Below are positions 1 to 5,804 of a stretch of DNA of 11,111 bases, piece by piece (position 1 is the first letter of the stretch; each line of letters opens with the position of its first letter). The DNA comes from DASZXJ01 sp035545895. Its GTDB lineage: Bacteria > Planctomycetota > Phycisphaerae > Tepidisphaerales > Tepidisphaeraceae. The stretch lies in contig DASZXJ010000139.1 of assembly GCA_035545895.1 (NCBI GenBank), forward strand, positions 1-11,111, written 5' to 3'. The notes under the pieces are model-generated. The model searched no databases, had not been told where the DNA came from, and saw only the letters and a program-made list of their open reading frames with translations. The position numbers were made by a program, and so were the translations under genes.

Positions 1-22
1 ATGTTGAAGAAATAGGCGGAGA

Positions 23-901
23 ATGAACATGCTTTCGAAAATGATCGGCGCAATCGTCATGATCAGCTTCGCTGGGCATGCGCTGGCGGCGGATCCACCG
101 GCGTCGATTCCGCTCTGGGCCAATGGCGCGCCCGGTTCAGAAGCCAGGAAAAATATCCCCGAAGTCGTCAAGCCCGAAGGGCCAGGCCAATCGTTTACGA
201 GCATCACCAGCGTTCACAATCCATCGATCATTCCCTATCTGCCGCCGAAGGATAAATCGACGGGCGTGGCGGTGATCGTGATTCCCGGAGGCGGGCATAG
301 TCAACTCGCGATCGGCCACGAGGGTTATTACGTTGGCGAGTGGCTGGCAGCGCACGGCGTTGCGGGGATCGTCGTGAAATATCGACTGGCGCGCGAGCCA
401 GGCTCGACCTACACGATCGAAAAGGACGCACTGGCCGATGTGGATCGAGCCATTCGCACGGCTCGCGCCCGCGCGGCCGAATGGAATATCAACCCGGATA
501 AAGTCGGCGTGATGGGATTCTCCGCCGGCGGGGAACTGGCAGCCCTCGCGTCGATGCGCATGGACGGGCCGACGGAAAACGCGACCGATCCCATCGATCA
601 ACAAAGCGCCAAACCCAATTTTCAAGCCCTAATTTACCCGGGTCAGTCTGGAAAAATTCAACCGGCGAAGGATTCGCCGCCGGTGTTTCTGGCGTGCGGA
701 AACCTTGACCGGCAGGATATTTCCGAAGGATTGGCCAATGTTTATTTGCTGTTCAAAAAGGTGGGTGTGTCCGCGGAATTGCACGTGTATGCAAAGACCG
801 GCCACGGGTTTGGCATCAAGCCCAACGCCACGCCGCCCGCATCGGAATGGCCGATGCAGTTCAGGCAGTGGCTGGAAAACCAGGGAATGATCGGAAAATG
901 A
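23..901 (+). CDS. Exported alpha/beta-hydrolase, probable carbohydrate (acetyl) esterase
   Basis: A 292-residue protein whose first ~22 residues form a Sec-type signal peptide ending ALAA, so it should act in the periplasm or outside the cell. The fold is alpha/beta-hydrolase of the BD-FAE/acetyl esterase type. PGGGH (residues 88-92) is the oxyanion-hole loop. GFSAG (165-169) is the nucleophile elbow with Ser167. D229 or D232 in CGNLDRQD is the likely acid, and H261 in TGHGFG is the catalytic histidine. The triad is therefore visibly complete. Relatives are often annotated as acetylxylan esterases. Beside an oligogalacturonate lyase and an arabinofuranosidase, deacylation of pectin or hemicellulose is plausible, but the exact substrate cannot be read from the sequence. 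The ATG at 23 follows a GGCGGAG ribosome-binding site. A TAG at 13-15 may end an upstream gene, which would make this a later operon member. Confidence 0.88.
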   Translation: MNMLSKMIGAIVMISFAGHALAADPPASIPLWANGAPGSEARKNIPEVVKPEGPGQSFTSITSVHNPSIIPYLPPKDKSTGVAVIVIPGGGHSQLAIGHEGYYVGEWLAAHGVAGIVVKYRLAREPGSTYTIEKDALADVDRAIRTARARAAEWNINPDKVGVMGFSAGGELAALASMRMDGPTENATDPIDQQSAKPNFQALIYPGQSGKIQPAKDSPPVFLACGNLDRQDISEGLANVYLLFKKVGVSAELHVYAKTGHGFGIKPNATPPASEWPMQFRQWLENQGMIGK

Positions 902-920
902 CGGGACGTGGCAAAGTCGC

Positions 921-981
921 GATATTGTGATGTGGCGATATGAGGAATGAGGAAATCCATACATCGCCAATTCACAATATC
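921..981. promoter_or_regulatory. Long inverted repeat between esterase and lyase genes
   Basis: Two 19-nt arms (921-939 and 963-981) are complementary at 17 of 19 positions: GATATTGTGA plus GGCGAT on the left, ATCGCC plus TCACAATATC on the right, with a three-base block between the two parts in which only one position pairs. The loop is 23 nt. GCGATAT also occurs as a direct repeat (919-925 and 935-941), and GATGT (929-933) could instead pair with ACATC (961-965), giving an alternative fold. It ends 33 nt before the lyase start. It could be a split operator, an attenuator or terminator-like RNA hairpin, or a small mobile palindrome. There is no T-tract, so a classical terminator is unlikely. 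Confidence 0.6.
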
Positions 982-1014
982 ACCCAATCGCTCAATTCAA
1001 TTTTGGAGTGAAGA

Positions 1015-2385
1015 ATGAAGAATTGGTTGTCTTTTTGCATGATAAGTCTTACGGGCACATCACTTTTGGCGGCCGATCCTCCTCGTGAATGGATCGACCC
1101 GGATACGGGGCATCGAATCATTCGATTGTCCGAGCAGGATGGAAGTCGCACGCTTTATTTTCACGATAACGCGTTTACTCCCGAAGGCGACAAACTGATT
1201 TTCAATGCGGGCAGTGGTGTCGCCGTGGTGGATATCACCAGGCTGGGCACCGAGCCGCCGAAGATGGAGATCATCACCCAGGGCAATGGCGCGATCATGG
1301 CTCGGCGGACGCGTGAGGTGTACGTCAGCCGAGGAGGTGGCGGTGGACGTGGTGGCAGGCGCGGCGGCGGGGGACCGGCGACTCAACCCCAAGCCGGCGC
1401 AGCGCCCGCTCGCGGCCGTGAGGCCGGCATTCAACCCGCCGGCGGTCGCGGCGGGTCCGTCTATGCCGTCAACGTCGATAACAAGGCCGAACGACTTGTT
1501 CCCAACGCGCCCAGCACCGTCATCAATTGCGATGAAACCTATTCCTTTACCGTCGTGCGGGGTGATGCTGCCATCGATCCCACCGGAAAAACCAAAAAGC
1601 CGACGACGCATCCGTACATGTCTCAACTCCAGCGCATGTTCCCCGGCAAAAAGTTGGAAGACCTCACGCCCGATCAGCAATATTCCGTGCAAAAAGAGGA
1701 AGGCCTCGCTCGTCGCACGCTCGATCCGGCACCGGAGGCATATACCTTTATCAACCTGAAGACTGGCGAGAAAACCACCGGCGGATACCAGTTTGGCGAC
1801 CTGAATCACCACCAATTCAATCCCACCGATCCCAATCTGCTGCTGTATGCACACGAAGGAACCTGGCACGAAGTCGATCGTACGTGGACCATTCGCACCG
1901 ACGCCACCGATGTTCGCTTGCGGCACCAGCGCACGATGGACATGGAAATCAATGGACACGAGTGGTGGAGCGATGACGGAAAGATGATCTGGTTTGATCT
2001 GCAAACCCCGCGAAGCGAGGATTTCTGGATCGCCGGCGTAAACATCGATACCGGCAAGGAGACGCGATATCACATCGACAAGGATTCGTGGGGCGTGCAC
2101 TTCAACAGCTCGCGGGACAACACGCTGTTCTGCTCGGACGGCGGCGATCCTTCGCAGGTCGCGTATTCGACCAACGGTATGTGGATCAACCTGTTTCGGG
2201 TGCAGCCTGATGGAACCGTGGCGCGGGAAAAACTGGTGAATATGTCCAAACACAATTACGTCACCGGCCAGCGTGGTGTCGAGCCCAACGCGCACATTAC
2301 GCCCGACAAAAAATGGGTGATTTTTACCGGCAATATGTTTGGTGGAAACCAGGTCTACGCGGTTGAGATCGCGAAGGCCAAATAA
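1015..2385 (+). CDS. Exported oligogalacturonate lyase (PL22-like)
   Basis: 456 residues. The family cleaves unsaturated or saturated digalacturonates by beta-elimination, giving 5-keto-4-deoxyuronate, late in pectin breakdown. The protein reads as a beta-propeller. Family-typical segments are DPDTGHRIIRLS (28-39), HHQFNPTDPNLLLYAHEGTW (265-284), MDMEINGHEWWSDDGK (308-323), DSWGVHFNSS (357-366) and the final NMFGGNQVYAVEI (440-452). H280, H285, H315 and H362 are candidates for the base and metal ligands, by recall of the family rather than by alignment. Two oddities: residues 1-20 form a signal peptide ending LLAA, whereas studied Ogl enzymes are cytoplasmic; and residues 106-147 are a low-complexity Gly/Arg then Pro/Ala/Gln insert, which helps explain why it is longer than the ~390 residues usual for Ogl. 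The ATG is preceded by GGAG at 1005-1008. Confidence 0.85.
   Translation: MKNWLSFCMISLTGTSLLAADPPREWIDPDTGHRIIRLSEQDGSRTLYFHDNAFTPEGDKLIFNAGSGVAVVDITRLGTEPPKMEIITQGNGAIMARRTREVYVSRGGGGGRGGRRGGGGPATQPQAGAAPARGREAGIQPAGGRGGSVYAVNVDNKAERLVPNAPSTVINCDETYSFTVVRGDAAIDPTGKTKKPTTHPYMSQLQRMFPGKKLEDLTPDQQYSVQKEEGLARRTLDPAPEAYTFINLKTGEKTTGGYQFGDLNHHQFNPTDPNLLLYAHEGTWHEVDRTWTIRTDATDVRLRHQRTMDMEINGHEWWSDDGKMIWFDLQTPRSEDFWIAGVNIDTGKETRYHIDKDSWGVHFNSSRDNTLFCSDGGDPSQVAYSTNGMWINLFRVQPDGTVAREKLVNMSKHNYVTGQRGVEPNAHITPDKKWVIFTGNMFGGNQVYAVEIAKAK
1330..1455 (+). repeat. Low-complexity Gly/Arg-rich coding insert in the lyase
   Basis: Codons 106-147 of the lyase form an irregular GGC/CGT-rich stretch. They encode a Gly/Arg block (106-120), a Pro/Ala/Gln linker (121-141) and a second Gly/Arg block (142-147). 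The flanking sequences EVYVS and SVYAV read as propeller strands, so the insert probably forms a flexible loop between two strands. It stays in frame with no stops, which suggests expansion within a functional gene rather than decay. Confidence 0.7.
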
Positions 2386-2386
2386 C

Positions 2387-2454
2387 CATTTCAGCCCCGC
2401 CGCTTGCGACGGGTTTCGAGCGCCAAACCCGCCGCAAGCGGCGGGGCTAAAATG
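2387..2454 (-). repeat. Palindromic element, copy A (inverted relative to copy B)
   Basis: A 68-nt near-perfect hairpin starting one base after the lyase stop codon. The arms are 2387-2416 and 2425-2454 (30 nt, 28 Watson-Crick pairs), with an 8-nt loop CGAGCGCC. The core of the right arm, AAACCCGCCGCAAGCG, is identical in copy B. The loop is the reverse complement of the loop core of copy B, so the two copies lie in opposite orientation. Both mismatches (2392/2449 and 2409/2432) are C·A on the plus strand, which become G·U wobbles in RNA read from the minus strand. There is no T-tract after the stem. It resembles REP-like dispersed palindromes and may also protect or end the lyase mRNA. Confidence 0.85.
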
Positions 2455-2580
2455 AACCAATTTCAAATTGACTTATTACCAAAAGTCCTGGAACTTGAAG
2501 ATGAAGCGCGCCTCGGCCAAGGGCCTGAGGTCAATCGCCAAATCTTCGATTTTCCGCGGAAGAGAAACGTCCTGAAATGA
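2452..2580 (+). CDS. Small ORF of 42 codons, doubtful
   Basis: An open frame from an ATG formed by the last bases of palindromic copy A to a TGA at 2578-2580. It encodes a mixed acidic/basic 42-residue peptide beginning MNQFQIDLLPKVLELEDEAR, with no signal peptide or membrane segment. I recognise no family. GGGG about 7 nt before the ATG lies inside the hairpin stem and would be masked. It could be chance, or the tail of an older gene cut by the element. Confidence 0.18.
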   Translation: MNQFQIDLLPKVLELEDEARLGQGPEVNRQIFDFPRKRNVLK

Positions 2581-2617
2581 TACTAACCCATATTGCAACC
2601 CCTTCGCCGGGGGGTGA

Positions 2618-2661
2618 GGGACAGTGCGCATATTTGCTTCAGATTAGGCGCAGGCTGTCCC
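2618..2661. promoter_or_regulatory. Bulged hairpin upstream of the membrane protein gene
   Basis: GGGACAGTGCGC (2618-2629) pairs with GCGCA (2648-2652) and CTGTCCC (2655-2661), leaving a two-base GG bulge and an 18-nt loop, so the stem is 12 bp. It lies 41 nt before the start codon at 2703, with no T-tract following. It could be a leader-RNA structure or an operator. No known riboswitch class is recognised. Confidence 0.4.
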
Positions 2662-2702
2662 CTTCAGTTATGGTAGGCCCCAACGGGAGTTAGCTTAAAG
2701 AC

Positions 2703-5363
2703 ATGACATCACCGACTTTAGACCTGCGGGTCTCCGAGCCGTCGTCCCCTCGCTTTTTGCCTTTGCTTCTGATTTTATTCGTCGGAAGCGGCTGCGCTGC
2801 GCTGATTTATGAAATCGTGTGGCTTCAGCAGCTTCAGGAAATCATTGGAGCATCCGCCATTTCATTGGGTGTGCTGCTGGGGACTTTCATGGGCGGCATG
2901 TGCCTGGGCAGCCTGGTGTTGCCCTGGATTATTTCGCCTCGCTGGCATCCGTTGAAGGTGTATGCGTTGCTGGAAATAGGGATCGGCCTGGTCGGCATTG
3001 GCGTGCTGTATGGGTTGAATCCGATCACCGCGATGTACACCGACTCGGCCGGGCATGGCGCCAATTCGATCGGCCTGCGTGCCGTGGTGGCAGCCGTTTT
3101 TCTCATCCCGCCGACGCTGCTCATGGGGGCAACGCTTCCCGCAATTTCGCGGTGGGTCAAGACCACGCCAAAGGGTGTCGAATGGATGGGCTTTTTCTAC
3201 GGCGGCAACATCGGCGGCGCGGTGTTTGGCTGTCTGCTGGCGGGGTTCTGGCTGCTGCGTTTGTATGACATGCCGACCGCAACTTATGTCGCGGTGGCCA
3301 TCAATTTTTCGGTGGCAGCCATCGCGCTATTGCTCGCCACTCGCTCGCCTTACACTGCAGTTTCTTCAGATGAAATCGTTATTGAACCGATTGAAAAACA
3401 ATCCGGCACGGGAATGATTTACATCATTATCGCGCTGTCCGGGTTGTCTGCCCTTGGGGCTGAGGTGGTCTGGACGCGCCTTCTGTCGCTGATGTTCGGC
3501 GCGACGGTTTACACGTTCTCATTGATCCTTGCGATTTTCCTTGTCGGGCTGGGCATCGGCAGCAGCATTGGCGCGATGGTTGCCCGGTCGTCTGACCATC
3601 CACGTCGATCGCTTGCAGCCTGTCAGTTGTTGTTGTGCGGGGCGATTGCGTGGACCGCGCTCAATATTTCCAGGTCGCTGCCGTATTGGCCGATCAATCT
3701 CGATTACTCGATGAGCCCGTGGTACACGTTCCAGCTTGATCTGGCGCGAGCGGCCTGGGCGATTCTGCCGGGCGCGATCTTCTGGGGCGCCAGCTTCCCG
3801 CTGGCGCTGGCCGCGGTCGCCACGCGAGGTCGCGATGCGGGCCGAATGGTCGGCGGGGTGTATGCCGCCAACACGCTGGGCGCGATTGTGGGTTCAATCG
3901 GCTTCAGCCTCTTCGTTATTCCTGCAATTACAACCGTCGGGGCGCAACGCGTTTTGATCGGCATCTGCGCCTTCTCGGCGCTGCTGGCGTTCATGCCCTG
4001 CCTGTTTGGCTCGGATGGCGAGGAATCAGAGGGCGAACTTGAATCTCCAAGCGGCATGGCGGGGCGTCTGGCGACCGCTGGCGTTGCAGTTCTGATTATC
4101 GCAGCGTTGATTATCACCATCGCGCCCATGCCTTGGATTTCCGTCGCATTCGGCAGGCAGCAGTCACTTTGGTTCAAGAGCGCTGACCCGGAGATGTATC
4201 CCGCTACAGCCGAAATCGGCGCCTCGCCGAGCAAACTCGAACGGTATTGCGTCTATGTCGGCGAAGGAATGAACGTTTCCGTCGCGGTGACTCGCGATTC
4301 CAACGGCTGGCAGTATTTCCACGGCGCCGGCAAGGTGCAGGCTTCGAGCAACCCACAGGACATGCGCCTTCAGCGGATGCTCGGCCATTTGTCGGTGCTT
4401 GCGCATCCCAATCCAAATGACGTGAAGGATGTTTTGGTCGTTGCCTGCGGTGCGGGTGTGACAGCCGGGTCGTTTGTTCCCTATCCCAACGTCAAAAACG
4501 TGACGATTGTCGATATCGAAAAGCTCGTGCCGACCGTCGTCACCCCGAAATTCAGCAGCGTCAATTATGGAATTGTTGATGGCATCGCCGAGCAGAATCC
4601 CAAGAAAATGCCGGATGGCAAACAGGTTCGCGTGATCTTCGACGATGGCCGACACTTTGTGCGTACGACCAGGGAAAAATTCGACATCATCACGTCCGAT
4701 CCGATCGATCCGTGGGTCAAGGGATGCGCCGCCCTCAACACGATCGAGTATTACACGATGTGCAAGGAGCATTTGAATCCGGGCGGCGTGATGAGCCTCT
4801 GGATTCCGCTTTATGAAAGCAATGTAGAAACGACCAAGTCGCTCATCAGCACGTTTTTCCAGGTGTTCCCGAACGGCATCATGTTCAGCAACGATGATCG
4901 CGGCGAAGGATACGACGCTGTGCTGTTTGGCATCAACCAGGATGGCCCGGCCCAGATCAATCTGGATGAACTGGCCGCTCTGCTGGCCAGGCCCGAATAT
5001 CAAACCGTCAAAACTTCGCTGACCGATGTCGGTTTCGGATCGAATAAATTTGGCGGCGGCAATTCAAACGGCGAAGAGGGCGTGATTGTCGATCTGTTGG
5101 CCACCTATGCCGGTCAGGCCGCCGATCTCACCAAATGGCGCGCTGATGCGCAGATCAACACCGACCGAAACCTTCGTCTGCAATACCTGGCCGGCATGGC
5201 GCTCAACACCTACGTGCCAACGGACATTCTGCGAAGCATGACCGATTACTATCGCTTCCCGACTGAAGTGTTTCATGGAAATAGCCAGCGACTCGATGCA
5301 CTGAGGCAGGCGCTGTCTTCGACTGGCCGCCATGAAAAGGTCGCGCCCACGTCAGCGCCGTAG
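2703..5363 (+). CDS. Fused MFS-like / spermidine synthase-like membrane protein
   Basis: 886 residues. Residues ~20-480 are mostly transmembrane helices arranged as two similar halves: SGCAALIYEIVW (29-40) recurs as SGLSALGAEVVW (246-257), and the MGATLP and GGNIGGAVFG regions recur as WGASFP and AANTLGAIVG. Residues ~515-740 are a class-I methyltransferase fold like spermidine synthase: Gly-rich loop ACGAGVTAG (581-589), acidic VDIE (603-606), DDGR (647-650) and SDPIDPWVKG (665-674). At the aminopropyltransferase site, the DExxYHE pattern is replaced by QDMRLQRMLGHL (552-563), which argues against ordinary spermidine synthesis. Proteins of this architecture are widespread and their function is unknown. 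No link to pectin use is evident. It lies 25 nt upstream of the broken glycosidase gene, so the two may have been co-transcribed. Confidence 0.85.
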   Translation: MTSPTLDLRVSEPSSPRFLPLLLILFVGSGCAALIYEIVWLQQLQEIIGASAISLGVLLGTFMGGMCLGSLVLPWIISPRWHPLKVYALLEIGIGLVGIGVLYGLNPITAMYTDSAGHGANSIGLRAVVAAVFLIPPTLLMGATLPAISRWVKTTPKGVEWMGFFYGGNIGGAVFGCLLAGFWLLRLYDMPTATYVAVAINFSVAAIALLLATRSPYTAVSSDEIVIEPIEKQSGTGMIYIIIALSGLSALGAEVVWTRLLSLMFGATVYTFSLILAIFLVGLGIGSSIGAMVARSSDHPRRSLAACQLLLCGAIAWTALNISRSLPYWPINLDYSMSPWYTFQLDLARAAWAILPGAIFWGASFPLALAAVATRGRDAGRMVGGVYAANTLGAIVGSIGFSLFVIPAITTVGAQRVLIGICAFSALLAFMPCLFGSDGEESEGELESPSGMAGRLATAGVAVLIIAALIITIAPMPWISVAFGRQQSLWFKSADPEMYPATAEIGASPSKLERYCVYVGEGMNVSVAVTRDSNGWQYFHGAGKVQASSNPQDMRLQRMLGHLSVLAHPNPNDVKDVLVVACGAGVTAGSFVPYPNVKNVTIVDIEKLVPTVVTPKFSSVNYGIVDGIAEQNPKKMPDGKQVRVIFDDGRHFVRTTREKFDIITSDPIDPWVKGCAALNTIEYYTMCKEHLNPGGVMSLWIPLYESNVETTKSLISTFFQVFPNGIMFSNDDRGEGYDAVLFGINQDGPAQINLDELAALLARPEYQTVKTSLTDVGFGSNKFGGGNSNGEEGVIVDLLATYAGQAADLTKWRADAQINTDRNLRLQYLAGMALNTYVPTDILRSMTDYYRFPTEVFHGNSQRLDALRQALSSTGRHEKVAPTSAP

Positions 5364-5388
5364 CCGCTGCCGGGTCGAGGAGGGTCGA

Positions 5389-5804
5389 ATGCCCGGGAAT
5401 TTTCGATTTGCACTCCCGCTCTGTTTGCTCGGCGTGCTCTGCGCGCCCGCGCTGGCGAAATCCGCAAAACTTCCTCGCCTTAAAATTTGCGACAACGGCT
5501 ATTTCGTCGTTATTGAAAATCGCCAGCCGTCAGTTTGAGGTTATTCATTTAGCCTCGCCGCTTGTGGCGGGTTTGGGCGCTCGAAAACCCGCCGCAAGCG
5601 GCGGGGCTAAAAAAGCTTTCTGGTGCGAAGATGTCAGCGTGGTGGTATGATCCGCGTACGGGAAAAACCAGCCACGCAGAGGATTTTGAGAAGGTGGATA
5701 AGCGTCAGTTCACACCGCCGACCAATGGTCCCGGCAACGTCTGGGTGTTGGTGCTGGATGATGTCTCGCGCGATTTCCCACCGCCGGGGACCATAGTTCA
5801 ATGA
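5389..5804 (+). pseudogene. Remnant of an exported DUF4038/GH140-type glycosidase, core deleted
   Basis: The head (5389-5538) encodes 49 residues: a signal peptide ending APALA, then LPRLKICDNGYFVVIENRQP, which resembles the opening of DUF4038 (apiosidase-like) domains. It then reaches a TGA. The tail (from about 5613 to 5804), in another frame, encodes ~63 residues including MSAWWYDPRTGK, RQFTPP and VWVLVLDD. This is the typical end of the 'putative collagen-binding' C-terminal domain found behind DUF4038. Such proteins are ~450 residues long, so roughly 350 residues including all catalytic groups are absent. The gap is filled only by palindromic copy B. GH140 members cleave apiose links in rhamnogalacturonan II, which fits the locus, though DUF4038 is broader. 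GAGGAGGG at 5377-5384 supports the ATG at 5389. The tail stop overlaps the next start (ATGA). Confidence 0.7.
5546..5612 (+). repeat. Palindromic element, copy B, at the deletion junction
   Basis: The stem arms are 5551-5574 and 5585-5608 (extendable by three A-T pairs to 5548-5611), with loop GGGCGCTCGA. Bases 5585-5612 match copy A at 2425-2452 exactly. Both stem deviations (5555/5604 and 5565/5594) are U·G wobbles on the plus strand. The loop shows that this copy is inverted relative to copy A. It sits between the head and tail fragments of the broken glycosidase gene: the head frame stops at 5538, and recognisable tail sequence begins at about 5613. Confidence 0.87.

Larger units (their letters stand above)
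2386..2702. other. Non-genic stretch before the membrane protein gene
   Basis: A 317-nt gap holding the first palindromic element (2387-2454), a doubtful small ORF (2452-2580), a GC-rich mini-hairpin around 2598-2615 (ACCCC paired with GGGGT) and a longer hairpin (2618-2661). GGGAG at 2685-2689 is the nearest ribosome-binding-like sequence, 13 nt before the ATG at 2703, which is a rather long spacing. I see no convincing -35/-10 pair. Confidence 0.6.

Noticed and set aside
1330..1455. Frameshift or sequencing error in the Gly/Arg-rich part of the lyase gene
   Set aside because: The frame is open and family motifs continue in the same frame on both sides.
2387..2454. Classical rho-independent terminator after the lyase gene
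   Set aside because: The stem is strong but no T-tract follows on either strand, and the same sequence recurs at 5546-5612, so it is better described as a dispersed palindrome.
1060..2466. Long open frame on the minus strand opposite the lyase gene
   Set aside because: It mirrors the lyase codons, has no recognisable domains or ribosome-binding site, and runs through the palindromic element. The plus strand has clear PL22 motifs and a signal peptide.
4164..5003. 279-codon minus-strand frame opposite the spermidine synthase-like domain
   Set aside because: No family resemblance. The plus strand encodes an intact methyltransferase-like fold.
2387..5612. CRISPR array or composite transposon bounded by the two palindromes
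   Set aside because: Only two widely spaced copies and no regular spacers. The DNA between them carries an ordinary gene and no transposase.
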